Below are positions 16,429 through 24,747 of a stretch of DNA of 64,000 nucleotides, piece by piece. The DNA is taken from NCBI GenBank assembly GCA_910584075.1, contig CAJTZI010000007.1:1-64000 (forward strand). Reading direction: 5' to 3'. Origin of the DNA: an uncultured Oscillibacter sp. GTDB taxonomy: Bacteria; Bacillota; Clostridia; Oscillospirales; Oscillospiraceae. The position numbers and the translations under genes were made by a program. Position 1 is the first letter of the stretch; every line of letters begins with the position of its first letter. Below the pieces are notes generated by a model. It did not search any database, was not told the DNA's origin, and worked only from the letters and a program-made list of their open reading frames with translations.

Positions 16429-16528
16429 GCCTTGCCAGAGCGCATGACTTGAAGAACCTGCCCCTTGGGCCGCCCCGCCGCGGGACAGTCCCGGGGACAA
16501 GATACATTTATGGAAAGGCGTGAAAACA

Positions 16529-17524
16529 TTGGCTAACAAGAAATACTCCAAGGAACAGCTGACTGATTTTTACCGCACAATGGTGCGCATCAGGACCTTC
16601 GAGGAGAAGGCCGCCGAGTGCTTCACCAAGGGTATGCTGGCCGGCAACATCCATCTGAGCATCGGGCAGGAGGCGGCTGCGGCGGGCGCCTTTGCCGCCA
16701 TCCAGCCCCAGGACTACTTCACCTCCACCCACCGGGGCCACGGCCACGCCATCGCCCGGGGCATGGATCCCAACCTCTGCATGGCGGAGCTCTTCGGCAA
16801 GAAGACCGGCTACTGCCAGGGCAAGGGCGGCTCCATGCACATCGCGGACATGAAGAAGATGAACCACCTGGGCGCCAACGGCATCGTGGGCGCGGGCCAG
16901 GGCATCTCCGCCGGCAGTGCGCTGGCCTCCAAGATTCTGGGGGACGACGCCGTCACCGTGGGGTGCTTCGGCGACAGCTCCACCAACGAGGGTACCTTCC
17001 ATGAGAACCTGAACATGGCCGCCGCCTGGAAGCTGCCGGTGGTCTGGTTTATCGAGAACAACTGCTACGGCGTGTCCACGGAGATCCACCGGGTCACCAA
17101 CACCCCGGACCTGGCTCCCCGCGCCGCCGCCTACGACGTGCCCTTCGCCGTGGTGGACGGCACCGACGCGGTGGCCGTCTACGAGGCCATGGTGAAGGCC
17201 ATGGACCACGCCCGCAGCGGCAAGGGACCCTATGTGGTGGAGGCCAAGGTGTACCGCTATCAGGGCCACTACTGCGGCGACCCCGCCGTGTACCGTCCGG
17301 ACGAGTATATGGAGAAGGCCCTGGAGAACGACGCCATCGAGAAGATGGGTAAGCGCCTGATGGATATGGGCGTCAGTGCCGGGGAGCTGGAGGCCATCAA
17401 GAAGGCCGCCGACGACGAGATGAACGCCGCCGTGCAGTTTGCCGTCGATTCCGAGTATCCCGATCCCTCCGAGGCGGTGACGGATGTCTATGCCTCTGAC
17501 AACGAAAGGTGTGTGGCAAGATGA
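16529..17524 (+). CDS. acoA: Acetoin dehydrogenase-type E1 alpha subunit (TPP-dependent)
   Basis: The 331-residue protein is the TPP-binding half of an E1 component. STHRGHGHAIARG (66-78), GKGGSMHIAD (98-107) and GANGIVGAGQ are close to AcoA of Bacillus-type acetoin dehydrogenases. The TPP/Mg motif reads GDSSTNEG (148-155) to ENN (176-178); the usual GDG is GDS. Acetoin-type E1 enzymes cleave acetoin to acetaldehyde and an acetyl group, but related E1s act on 2-oxo acids. The start is uncertain: a GTG at 16520 has its GGAAAGG one base away, while the TTG at 16529 has it at ten bases, so I prefer the TTG. The end overlaps acoB (ATGA). Confidence 0.88.
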   Translation: MANKKYSKEQLTDFYRTMVRIRTFEEKAAECFTKGMLAGNIHLSIGQEAAAAGAFAAIQPQDYFTSTHRGHGHAIARGMDPNLCMAELFGKKTGYCQGKGGSMHIADMKKMNHLGANGIVGAGQGISAGSALASKILGDDAVTVGCFGDSSTNEGTFHENLNMAAAWKLPVVWFIENNCYGVSTEIHRVTNTPDLAPRAAAYDVPFAVVDGTDAVAVYEAMVKAMDHARSGKGPYVVEAKVYRYQGHYCGDPAVYRPDEYMEKALENDAIEKMGKRLMDMGVSAGELEAIKKAADDEMNAAVQFAVDSEYPDPSEAVTDVYASDNERCVAR

Positions 17525-18501
17525 GCAAGAAGATTACCGTCAGCAAGGCCATTGGCGAGGCCCTGCATGAAGAAATGGTCCGTGACGACAAGGTGTTCAT
17601 CATGGGCGAGGATATGGCCGTCATGGGCAACGTGTTCGCCATCACCCGGGGCTTTCTGGAGGAGTTCGGCCCCAACCGGGTGATCGACACCCCCATCTCC
17701 GAGGAGGGCTTCTGCGGCATGGCCGTGGGCGCGGCCATGCGGGGCATGCGTCCTGTGGTAGAGCTGATGTATGACGACTTTGCCACCGTGGCCGCCGACC
17801 CCCTGCTGAATCAGGCCGCAAAGATGCGCTACATGAGCGGCGGGCAGGCCACCGTTCCCATGGTGCTCCGGGCCCCCATGGGCGCCGGACGGCGAAACGC
17901 CGGCCAGCACTCCCAGTCCCTGGAGAACTTTTTCTGCCACTTCCCCGGATTGAAGGTCATTGCCCCCTGCTCCGCCAAGGACGCCAAGGGCATGCTGAAA
18001 ACCGCCATCCGGGACGACGACCCCGTCATCGTGCTGGAGCACAAGCTGCTGTACGCCAAAAAGGAGGAGATCCCCGAGGAGGAGTACCTGATCCCCCTGG
18101 GCCAGGCCGATGTGAAGCGGGAGGGCAGGGACCTAAGCATCATCACCTGGAGCCGTGAGGTCAACTTCTCCCTGGAGGCCGCCCAGACCCTGGCCGCCGA
18201 GGGCATCGACGTGGAGGTGCTGGACCTCAGAAGCCTGGTGCCCCTGGACTGGGACGCCATCGTGAAGTCTGTCTCCAAGACCCACAATGTCATCATCGTA
18301 TCCGAGGAGGTCAAGCGGGGAAGCTATGCCGGCGAGCTTTCCGCCCAGATTGCCGAAGAGCTGTTCGATGAGCTGGACGCCCCCGTGGAGCGGGTTTGCG
18401 GGCTGAACATCGTGCCCCCCTTCAGCCCCACCCTGGAGGATGAGAATTTCCCCCATCCCGACACCATCGTCAAGGCCGTCAAGCGCGTGCTGAACAAGTG
18501 A
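17521..18501 (+). CDS. acoB: Acetoin dehydrogenase-type E1 beta subunit
   Basis: The 326-residue partner of the gene before it. FIMGEDMA, TPISEEGFCGMAVGAAMRG (catalytic Glu in ISE) and MRPVVELMYDDF are the E1 beta landmarks; the transketolase C-terminal domain follows with VEVLDLRSLVPLDWDAI. The start ATG overlaps the stop of acoA by four bases (ATGA), which implies translational coupling and an alpha2-beta2 assembly. The E2 gene begins 12 bases after the stop. Confidence 0.9.
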   Translation: MSKKITVSKAIGEALHEEMVRDDKVFIMGEDMAVMGNVFAITRGFLEEFGPNRVIDTPISEEGFCGMAVGAAMRGMRPVVELMYDDFATVAADPLLNQAAKMRYMSGGQATVPMVLRAPMGAGRRNAGQHSQSLENFFCHFPGLKVIAPCSAKDAKGMLKTAIRDDDPVIVLEHKLLYAKKEEIPEEEYLIPLGQADVKREGRDLSIITWSREVNFSLEAAQTLAAEGIDVEVLDLRSLVPLDWDAIVKSVSKTHNVIIVSEEVKRGSYAGELSAQIAEELFDELDAPVERVCGLNIVPPFSPTLEDENFPHPDTIVKAVKRVLNK

Positions 18502-18513
18502 GGAGGGTGAATC

Positions 18514-19758
18514 ATGGCTTTTGAAGTACTGATGCCCCAGCTGGGACTGACCATGGAGGAGGGCACCGTCTCTCAGTGGATCAAGCACGAGGGCGATGAG
18601 GTAAAGGCCGGCGACGTGATTTTGGAGATCACCACCGACAAGCTGACCAACGAGGTGGCCAGCGAGCACGACGGCGTGCTGCTGAAAATCGTGGCCCAGG
18701 AGGGGGAGGACATCCCCGTCAAAGGACTGCTGGCCTACATCGGCCAGGCCGGAGAGAGCATCTCTGGCGGAGCGTCCGCCCCGGCCCCCGCCGCGGTACC
18801 CGCGGCTGAGGCTGCTCCCGCCGCCCCCGCTGCGGCACCTGCCCCCGCGGCAGCCGTGGGCGGCGTGAGAATCCGCATCTCCCCCCTGGCCCGGAAGACC
18901 GCGGCCAAGCTGGGTGTGGACTACACCGGCATCGCCGGCACCGGCCCCTCCGGCCGCATTGTCCTCAAGGACATCCTGGCGGCCTCCGAGGCCCAGAAGA
19001 ACGTTCCCGCCGCCGCTTCCGCGGCCGTCCCCGCTACCGCCCCCGCCCCCAAGGCCGGGTCCCTGGAGCTGATGGAGGGCGACACCGTCATCAAGCTGGC
19101 GGGTATGCGCAAGGTGGTATCCCAGCGGATGTGGGCCTCCCACAACGAAATTCCGCCGGTGACCCAGAACATCAAGGTGGACGTCACCGCCCTGATGAAG
19201 TTCCGCAAGATGCTGCTGGCGGAGACTGGCAAGAAATACTCCGTCAACGACCTTGTTTTGAAGGCCACCGCCAAGTGCCTGCGCCAGCACCCCGAGATGC
19301 TGGTGAGCCTGGACGGCGACCAGATCATTCAGCGGGCCCATGTGAACCTGGGTATGGCCGTGGCGCTGGACGCGGGGCTCATCGTCCCCGTCATCCGGGA
19401 CGCCGACAAGCTGAGCCTAGACGCCCTGTCCGCCGCCGCAAAGGACTTGGCCGTCCGCGCCAAGGAGAACAGGCTGGGGGCCGACGAGTACAAGGGCTCC
19501 ACCTTCACCGTGTCCAACCTGGGCATGTTCGGCATTGAGACCTTCACCCCCATCATCAACCAGCCGGACGCCGCCATCTTGGGCGTTTGCGCCATTCACG
19601 ACGAGCTGGACATGGACGATGAGGGCAAGCTCTTCAAGAAGCAGGTCATGCGCCTTTCCTGCACGTTGGACCACCGTCTGCTGGACGGGTCCGTGGTGGC
19701 CAAGTTTGAGATGGACCTGCGGGATCTGCTGGAGAAGCCCATGAGCATCCTGCTGTGA
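18514..19758 (+). CDS. acoC: Dihydrolipoamide acyltransferase (E2) of the acetoin-type complex
   Basis: The 414-residue E2 has one lipoyl domain (1-78, lipoyl Lys43 in TTDKLTNEV), an Ala/Pro linker, a peripheral subunit-binding domain (about 121-155, SPLARKTAAKLGVD and GPSGRIVLKD) and the catalytic acyltransferase core with DHRLLDG near the end (H387). It moves the acyl group from E1 to CoA. Ribosome site GAGGAGGG. The lipoyl domain is nearly the same as that fused to the E3 encoded next, at both protein and DNA level. E1 genes lie directly upstream and E3 17 bases downstream. Confidence 0.93.
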   Translation: MAFEVLMPQLGLTMEEGTVSQWIKHEGDEVKAGDVILEITTDKLTNEVASEHDGVLLKIVAQEGEDIPVKGLLAYIGQAGESISGGASAPAPAAVPAAEAAPAAPAAAPAPAAAVGGVRIRISPLARKTAAKLGVDYTGIAGTGPSGRIVLKDILAASEAQKNVPAAASAAVPATAPAPKAGSLELMEGDTVIKLAGMRKVVSQRMWASHNEIPPVTQNIKVDVTALMKFRKMLLAETGKKYSVNDLVLKATAKCLRQHPEMLVSLDGDQIIQRAHVNLGMAVALDAGLIVPVIRDADKLSLDALSAAAKDLAVRAKENRLGADEYKGSTFTVSNLGMFGIETFTPIINQPDAAILGVCAIHDELDMDDEGKLFKKQVMRLSCTLDHRLLDGSVVAKFEMDLRDLLEKPMSILL

Positions 19759-19774
19759 TGAGGAGGAATCACCA

Positions 19775-21529
19775 ATGGCTTTTGAAGTGAAAATGCCCCA
19801 GCTGGGGCTGACCATGGAGGAGGGTACGGTCTCCAAGTGGATCAAGCATGAGGGCGACGCCGTCAAAGTGGGCGACGTGATTCTGGAGATCACCACCGAC
19901 AAGCTGACCAACGAGGTGGCCAGCGAGGCCGAGGGCACTCTTTTGAAGATCGTGGCCCAGGAGGGCGAAGATGTGCCGGTGAAGGGCACTCTGGCCTGGA
20001 TTGGGCAGCCGGGAGAGGCGGTTGGCGGAGCTCCGGCTCCCGCCGCCCCGGCAGTCCCTTTCGCGCCGGCTCCCGCCGCTGCCGCGGCAATTGCCGCGCC
20101 TGCGGCGCCTGCAAAGCCCGCCGGGGACACTAGCGTCATCGTCATCGGCGGCGGCCCCGGCGGCTATGTGGCGGCCATCCGGGCGGCCCAGCTGGGGGCC
20201 AAGGTGACGGTTGTCGAGAAACAGTACCTGGGCGGCACCTGCCTGAACGTGGGCTGCATCCCCACCAAGTGCCTGCTGCACTCCGCCGAGTTGGTGGAGG
20301 ACATTAGAAATCAGGGCAAGGAGATCGGCGTGGAAGTCGAGGGCGTCAAGGTCAACTTCCCCCAGGTCATCGCCCATAAGAACGAGATCTCCAAGAAGCT
20401 CACTTCCGGCGTGGCCGGTCTTCTCAAGATGAACAAGGTGAAGAAGATCGACGGCGAGGCCAGCTTTATCGGGGAGAAGAAGATCTCCGTGAAGAAGCCC
20501 GATGGCTCCGCTGAGGAGATGACAGCGGACGCCATCATCGTGGCCACCGGCTCTGTCAACTCCGTGCCCCCCATCCCCGGCATCAAGGAGAACCCCAACT
20601 GCATCGACTCCACCGGCGCGCTGAGCCTGGAGGCTCTGCCGAAGTCCATGGTGGTCATCGGCGGCGGCGTCATCGGACTGGAGCTGGCCTGCGCCTACGC
20701 GGCCTTCGGCACTAAGATCACCGTGGTGGAGGCCATGGACCACATGCTGCCCATGCTGGACGGCGACCTGACCAAGATCGGCGTGGCCCACATGAAGAAG
20801 ATGGGCATGGAGTTCAACCTGGAGTGCCCCGTGCAGTCCGTGGAGAGCTCCCCCGTGGGAGCCAAGGTCGTGTGCAAGAACAAGGCCGGCGAGACCGTCA
20901 GCTTTGAGGCGGAGAAGGTCCTGGTAGCCATCGGACGCCGGGCCAACACCGTAAGCCTCAACCTGGAGGCGGGCAAGATCGCCAACGACCGGGGCCGGAT
21001 CATCGTGGACGACCAGATGCGGACCAACGTGCCCGGCGTGTACGCCATCGGCGACTGCGTGTTCGGAAAGGCCCAGCTGGCCCACACCGCCAGCGCCATG
21101 GGCGAGGTGGCCGCGGAGACCATTATGGGCATCCCCGCCGCCTACGACGAGCGGACCAATCCCACCTGCGTGTACATCGAGCCGGAGGCCGCCTCCGTGG
21201 GCCTCACGGAGGAGCAGTGCAAGGCCCAGGGCATTGAGTACAAGGTGGGCAAGTTCCCCATGAGCGCCAACGGCAAGGCCCTGATCCTCAACGGCGGCGA
21301 GGGTCTGGTGAAGGTCATCGCCGGCAAGGAGTACGGCGAGATTCTGGGCATGCACATCATCGGGCCCCGGGCAACGGATCTCATCGCCGAGGGTGCGCTT
21401 GCCATCGGCGAGGAGATGACCCTGGACGAGATCATCGCCACCATCCACTCCCATCCCACGGTCACCGAGACCATGCGGGAGGCCGCCCTCCAGGCCGAGA
21501 AGCGGGCCATCCACACCTCCAACAAGTAA
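19775..21529 (+). CDS. lpd: Dihydrolipoyl dehydrogenase (E3) with N-terminal lipoyl domain
   Basis: The 584-residue protein joins a lipoyl domain (1-78, Lys43) through an Ala/Pro linker to a full dihydrolipoamide dehydrogenase. VIVIGGGPGG (121-130) binds FAD, GGTCLNVGC holds the redox disulfide C156-C161, a second VVIGGGVIGLELA binds NAD, and the C-terminal HSHPTVTE supplies the His-Glu pair for the partner active site. It reoxidises dihydrolipoyl groups with NAD+. Lipoyl-E3 fusions are known in some Gram-positive and other bacteria. It is the only E3 in the window, so the second complex at 22.7-26 kb must use it or a distant copy. A terminator follows. Confidence 0.95.
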   Translation: MAFEVKMPQLGLTMEEGTVSKWIKHEGDAVKVGDVILEITTDKLTNEVASEAEGTLLKIVAQEGEDVPVKGTLAWIGQPGEAVGGAPAPAAPAVPFAPAPAAAAAIAAPAAPAKPAGDTSVIVIGGGPGGYVAAIRAAQLGAKVTVVEKQYLGGTCLNVGCIPTKCLLHSAELVEDIRNQGKEIGVEVEGVKVNFPQVIAHKNEISKKLTSGVAGLLKMNKVKKIDGEASFIGEKKISVKKPDGSAEEMTADAIIVATGSVNSVPPIPGIKENPNCIDSTGALSLEALPKSMVVIGGGVIGLELACAYAAFGTKITVVEAMDHMLPMLDGDLTKIGVAHMKKMGMEFNLECPVQSVESSPVGAKVVCKNKAGETVSFEAEKVLVAIGRRANTVSLNLEAGKIANDRGRIIVDDQMRTNVPGVYAIGDCVFGKAQLAHTASAMGEVAAETIMGIPAAYDERTNPTCVYIEPEAASVGLTEEQCKAQGIEYKVGKFPMSANGKALILNGGEGLVKVIAGKEYGEILGMHIIGPRATDLIAEGALAIGEEMTLDEIIATIHSHPTVTETMREAALQAEKRAIHTSNK

Positions 21530-21559
21530 ACGGCTGAAAAGCCTGTCAAGACAGCAAAG

Positions 21560-21593
21560 AGCCCCGAAGATAGCGATACCTTCGGGGCTTTTT
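21560..21593 (+). terminator. Terminator after lpd
   Basis: AGCCCCGAAG (21560-21569) pairs with CTTCGGGGCT (21580-21589), followed by TTTTT. It ends the first complex operon, 31 bases after the stop. Confidence 0.9.
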
Positions 21594-21626
21594 CTCAAAA
21601 CGCTGCTGCGAAAGGAGGACCCTGCC

Positions 21627-22673
21627 ATGGAGGGAACCATGCGAGGCGTATGCAAGATGGCGCCGGGGCGGGGCGCGGAGTACCGGACGGATCTCCTGAT
21701 CCCCCGGATTGGAGACGACGAGGTGCTGATGCGGGTCCGCGCCTCCGCCATCTGCGGCACGGACCTGCATATTTACAGCTGGAACGAGTGGGCCGCCAAC
21801 CGGATGAAAAATCTGCCCATTGTCTTCGGCCATGAGACCGCCGGGGAGATTGTAGAGGTGGGAAGGAATGTGTCCGGCTGGCAGGTGGGGGACCGGATCT
21901 CCGTGGAGACCCATATCCCCTGCAACCATTGCTTTCAATGTGAGAATGACCGGCGGCACATCTGCGAGAACATGAAACTCTTCGGTGTCACGGAGCCGGG
22001 GGCCTTTGCTGAGTATGCCCCGGTGCCCAAGGACTGCATTGTCCACCTGGGAGACGGCGTCTCCTATGAGATGGGGGCCATGCTGGAGGCCATGGGCGCC
22101 GGAGTCCACGGTGTGGAGAAGGCGGAGGTCCGGGACAAGACGGTTCTGGTCAGCGGATGCGGCCCCATCGGGCTGATGGTCATTGGAGCCTGCAAGGCCC
22201 ACGGGGCCAGACGGGTCATCGCCTGTGACATTCTGCCGGAGAAGCTGAAGCTGGCGGAGGCCATGGGGGCGGATGTCACCGTCAACAGCGCCGAAACAGA
22301 CATCATCCAGGCCGTCCGCCGGGAGACTGGCGGCCCCGGGGCGGACGCCGCCATTGATATTACCGGAAACGGAAGGGCCATTGTCGCGGGACTGCGGGCC
22401 CTGCGGAAGGGAGGCCGGATGGTCTCCGTGGGTCTGCCCGGTGGTGAGATTCCCGTGAACCTCACCGAGGACATCATCTACCGGGAGATCCAGTACACCG
22501 GCGTCTCCGGGCGGCAGATGTTCGCCACCTGGGACGACTGCATGGAGATTTTGCAGGCTCCCGGTTTCTCCTTGGAGCCGGTGATGGGCGGGCGGTATCC
22601 CCTGGATGGCTTTGAGGACGCTCTGGCAGCCATTCAGGGCGGCGCGCCGGGAAAGATGTTGCTGATTCCGTGA
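21627..22673 (+). CDS. Zinc-dependent alcohol dehydrogenase, L-threonine 3-dehydrogenase-like
   Basis: A 348-residue medium-chain dehydrogenase. CGTDLHIYSWNEWA (about 45-58) and VSGRQMFATW near residue 290 are close to L-threonine 3-dehydrogenase; GHETAGEIVEVG holds the catalytic zinc site, PCNHCFQCENDRRHIC holds the four structural-zinc cysteines, and VLVSGCGPIGLM binds NAD. Threonine dehydrogenase gives 2-amino-3-oxobutyrate; sorbitol and butanediol dehydrogenases are related. The position between two acetoin-type complexes, 20 bases before the second set, makes a 2,3-diol or hydroxy-ketone substrate also possible. The ATG follows AAAGGAGG. Confidence 0.82.
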   Translation: MEGTMRGVCKMAPGRGAEYRTDLLIPRIGDDEVLMRVRASAICGTDLHIYSWNEWAANRMKNLPIVFGHETAGEIVEVGRNVSGWQVGDRISVETHIPCNHCFQCENDRRHICENMKLFGVTEPGAFAEYAPVPKDCIVHLGDGVSYEMGAMLEAMGAGVHGVEKAEVRDKTVLVSGCGPIGLMVIGACKAHGARRVIACDILPEKLKLAEAMGADVTVNSAETDIIQAVRRETGGPGADAAIDITGNGRAIVAGLRALRKGGRMVSVGLPGGEIPVNLTEDIIYREIQYTGVSGRQMFATWDDCMEILQAPGFSLEPVMGGRYPLDGFEDALAAIQGGAPGKMLLIP

Positions 22674-22698
22674 ATAGACGATCAAGGAGGTTATGCTG

Positions 22699-23664
22699 AT
22701 GCAATATTCCAAGGAATTTCTGCTGGAGATCCACAAAAACCTGCTGGAGACCCGTCTCCTGGAGGAGAAGATGAAGGACCTCTACGCCCAGGGCCGGGTG
22801 CCGGGCCACGTCCACAGCGGCGTGGGCCAGGAGGCCGCCTATGTGGGCACGCTGTCCACCCGGAAGCCGGGGGACTACTTCAAGCTGACCCACCGCCCCA
22901 CCGCCATGCCCCGGATGCTGGGCACGCCGCTGGAGATGTTCTTCGGTGAGCTGCTGGCCAAGAAGACCGGCAACTCCGGCGGCCGGGGCGGCAGCCTCCA
23001 CATCGGCGAGCTGCGCACCGGCGTGCTGGGCATGTCCGGCACCCTGGGCTGCGACGCCGGTGTGGCCGTGGGCGCGGCGCTGACCATCGACATGGAGGGA
23101 CGGGACAACATCGTCTACATGTTCATGGGAGACGGCACCTCCAGCCGCGGGCCGGTGTACGAGGCCATGAACCTGGCGGCGGCCTGGAAGCTGCCGGTGC
23201 TGTTCATCTGCGAGAACAACCAGTACGCCATCTCCACCCACGTCTCCACCAGCATCCCCGTGGAGAACGCCCTGGCGGACCGGGCCGCGGGCTACGGCAT
23301 GCCCGCCCGGGTGGCCGACGGCACGGATGTGCTGGCGGTGTATGAGGCGGCAGAGGAGATGAGTGAATACGTCCGCAGCCGCAAGGGCCCCGCGGTGCTG
23401 GAGTGCAAGGACTACCGCTGGAGGGGCCACTTCGAGGGCGACCAGTGCGCCTACCGTCCCGCCGCAGCCGCCAAAGAGTGGATGGAGAACCGGGACTGCG
23501 TGAAGAATCTGGAGGCCATGCTGGCGGAGCAGGGTGTGCTGACGGCGGAGGCGGCCGCGGCGCAGCGGGACGCCTTTGACGCGGAGATGGAGGCCGCCAT
23601 CGCCCAGGCGGAGGCAGCGCCGTCCATGACGCCGGACGAGATCTATGACGGGCTGTACGCCTGA
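22699..23664 (+). CDS. E1 alpha subunit of a second, divergent TPP-dependent dehydrogenase complex
   Basis: The 321-residue protein has the E1 alpha fold with GRGGSLHIGE (96-105), GDGTSSRG (145-151 region) and ENN (172-174) as the TPP/Mg-binding motif. The THRGHGH segment of AcoA-type proteins is changed to THRPTAM (64-70), so the conserved His of the HG motif that lies near TPP is missing. This suggests a different substrate or an altered mechanism. The ATG at 22699 has AAGGAGG at eight bases; the ATG at 22693 would be only two bases from it. The E1 beta gene follows after 17 bases. Confidence 0.85.
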   Translation: MQYSKEFLLEIHKNLLETRLLEEKMKDLYAQGRVPGHVHSGVGQEAAYVGTLSTRKPGDYFKLTHRPTAMPRMLGTPLEMFFGELLAKKTGNSGGRGGSLHIGELRTGVLGMSGTLGCDAGVAVGAALTIDMEGRDNIVYMFMGDGTSSRGPVYEAMNLAAAWKLPVLFICENNQYAISTHVSTSIPVENALADRAAGYGMPARVADGTDVLAVYEAAEEMSEYVRSRKGPAVLECKDYRWRGHFEGDQCAYRPAAAAKEWMENRDCVKNLEAMLAEQGVLTAEAAAAQRDAFDAEMEAAIAQAEAAPSMTPDEIYDGLYA

Positions 23665-23681
23665 GAAGGGGGGAGAACAGG

Positions 23682-24665
23682 ATGAAGGTTCCATATGTAA
23701 AAGCCATCAACGACGCCCTGAAGGAGGAGATGCGCCGGGATGGCAAAATCGTGGTCTACGGCGAGGATGTGGCGGAGTTCGGCGGCATATTCGGCGAGAC
23801 CCGGGGACTGCTGGAGGAGTTTGGCCCCAAGCGGGTGCGGAACACCCCCATTGCGGAGACCGCCATTGTCTCCTCTGCCGTGGGCGCGGCCATCACCGGC
23901 CTGCGGCCCTGCGTGGAGCTGATGTACGCCGACTTTACCATGGTGGCGTTCACAGAGATCTTCCACCTGGTGGGCAAGTGGCGGTATATGCACGGGCCGG
24001 AGTACAAGCTGCCCCTGGTAATCCGGTGCGCCTCCGGTGCATCCAACGGCGCGGGGAGCGAGCACTCCAACGTGGTGGAGAGCCTCTTCATGCACGCCCC
24101 GGGGCTGACCATTGTCACCCCCTCCTGCGCCTATGACGCCAAGGGCCTCTTGAAATCCGCCATCCGCTCGGACAACCCGGTGCTCTTCTGCGAGCCCAAG
24201 CAGCTCTATCAGGTGAAGCAGGAAATTGCCGACGATGTCTACGAGAGCGGCTACACCATTCCCATCGGCGTGGCCGACGTGAAGCGCCCCGGCAGGGACG
24301 TGACCCTGGTGGCCGTCGGACTGATGGTGCCCCGGGCCCTGGAGGCTGCGGAAAAATTGGCCGCCGAGGGCATTGAGGCGGAGGTCATCGACCCTCGCAC
24401 CCTGGCCCCTCTGGACACGGACACCATCTACAAATCCATCCGGAAGACCCACCGGGCCGCCATTGTGGAGGAGAGCGGCAAGACCGCCGGCATAGGCGCG
24501 GAGCTGGCCGCCCGCTTCCAGGAGGAGCAGTACGACGAGCTGGACGGACCCGTGGTCCGCATCGCGGCGCTGGACGTGCCCATGCCTTACAACATCCCCA
24601 TGGAGAAGCACGCCATTCCCGATGTGGAGCGGATTTGCGCGTCCATCCGGGCCATGATGAAGTGA
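23682..24665 (+). CDS. E1 beta subunit of the second complex
   Basis: The 327-residue protein has VYGEDVAEFGG, TPIAETAIVSSAVGAA (catalytic Glu retained in IAE) and LRPCVELMYADF, followed by a transketolase C-terminal domain with EVIDPRTLAPLDTDTI. It is clearly homologous to the gene at 17521 but diverged. GAAGGGGGGAG precedes the ATG. It should pair with the product of the gene just upstream. Confidence 0.9.
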   Translation: MKVPYVKAINDALKEEMRRDGKIVVYGEDVAEFGGIFGETRGLLEEFGPKRVRNTPIAETAIVSSAVGAAITGLRPCVELMYADFTMVAFTEIFHLVGKWRYMHGPEYKLPLVIRCASGASNGAGSEHSNVVESLFMHAPGLTIVTPSCAYDAKGLLKSAIRSDNPVLFCEPKQLYQVKQEIADDVYESGYTIPIGVADVKRPGRDVTLVAVGLMVPRALEAAEKLAAEGIEAEVIDPRTLAPLDTDTIYKSIRKTHRAAIVEESGKTAGIGAELAARFQEEQYDELDGPVVRIAALDVPMPYNIPMEKHAIPDVERICASIRAMMK

Positions 24666-24747
24666 GGCGCCATGGCGGAGAGGAACAATCAGGAAGGAGG
24701 AGCCGTCAGGCGGGGAGACCCGTCCGGGAAGGCGGCGAGGAAAACCC

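Noticed and set aside
16440..16528. FadR-type operator or promoter ahead of acoA
   Set aside because: No TGGTNNNACCA site or good -35/-10 pair was found; the gene is probably read from the PPC/TRAP side.
19769..21760. A 663-codon open frame on the minus strand opposite lpd
   Set aside because: It is the complement of a well-supported gene in GC-rich DNA; its protein is rich in His, Gly, Leu and Asp without any known domain. The same holds for other long antisense frames at 51156-53027, 54194-56299, 29387-31177 and 18133-19341.
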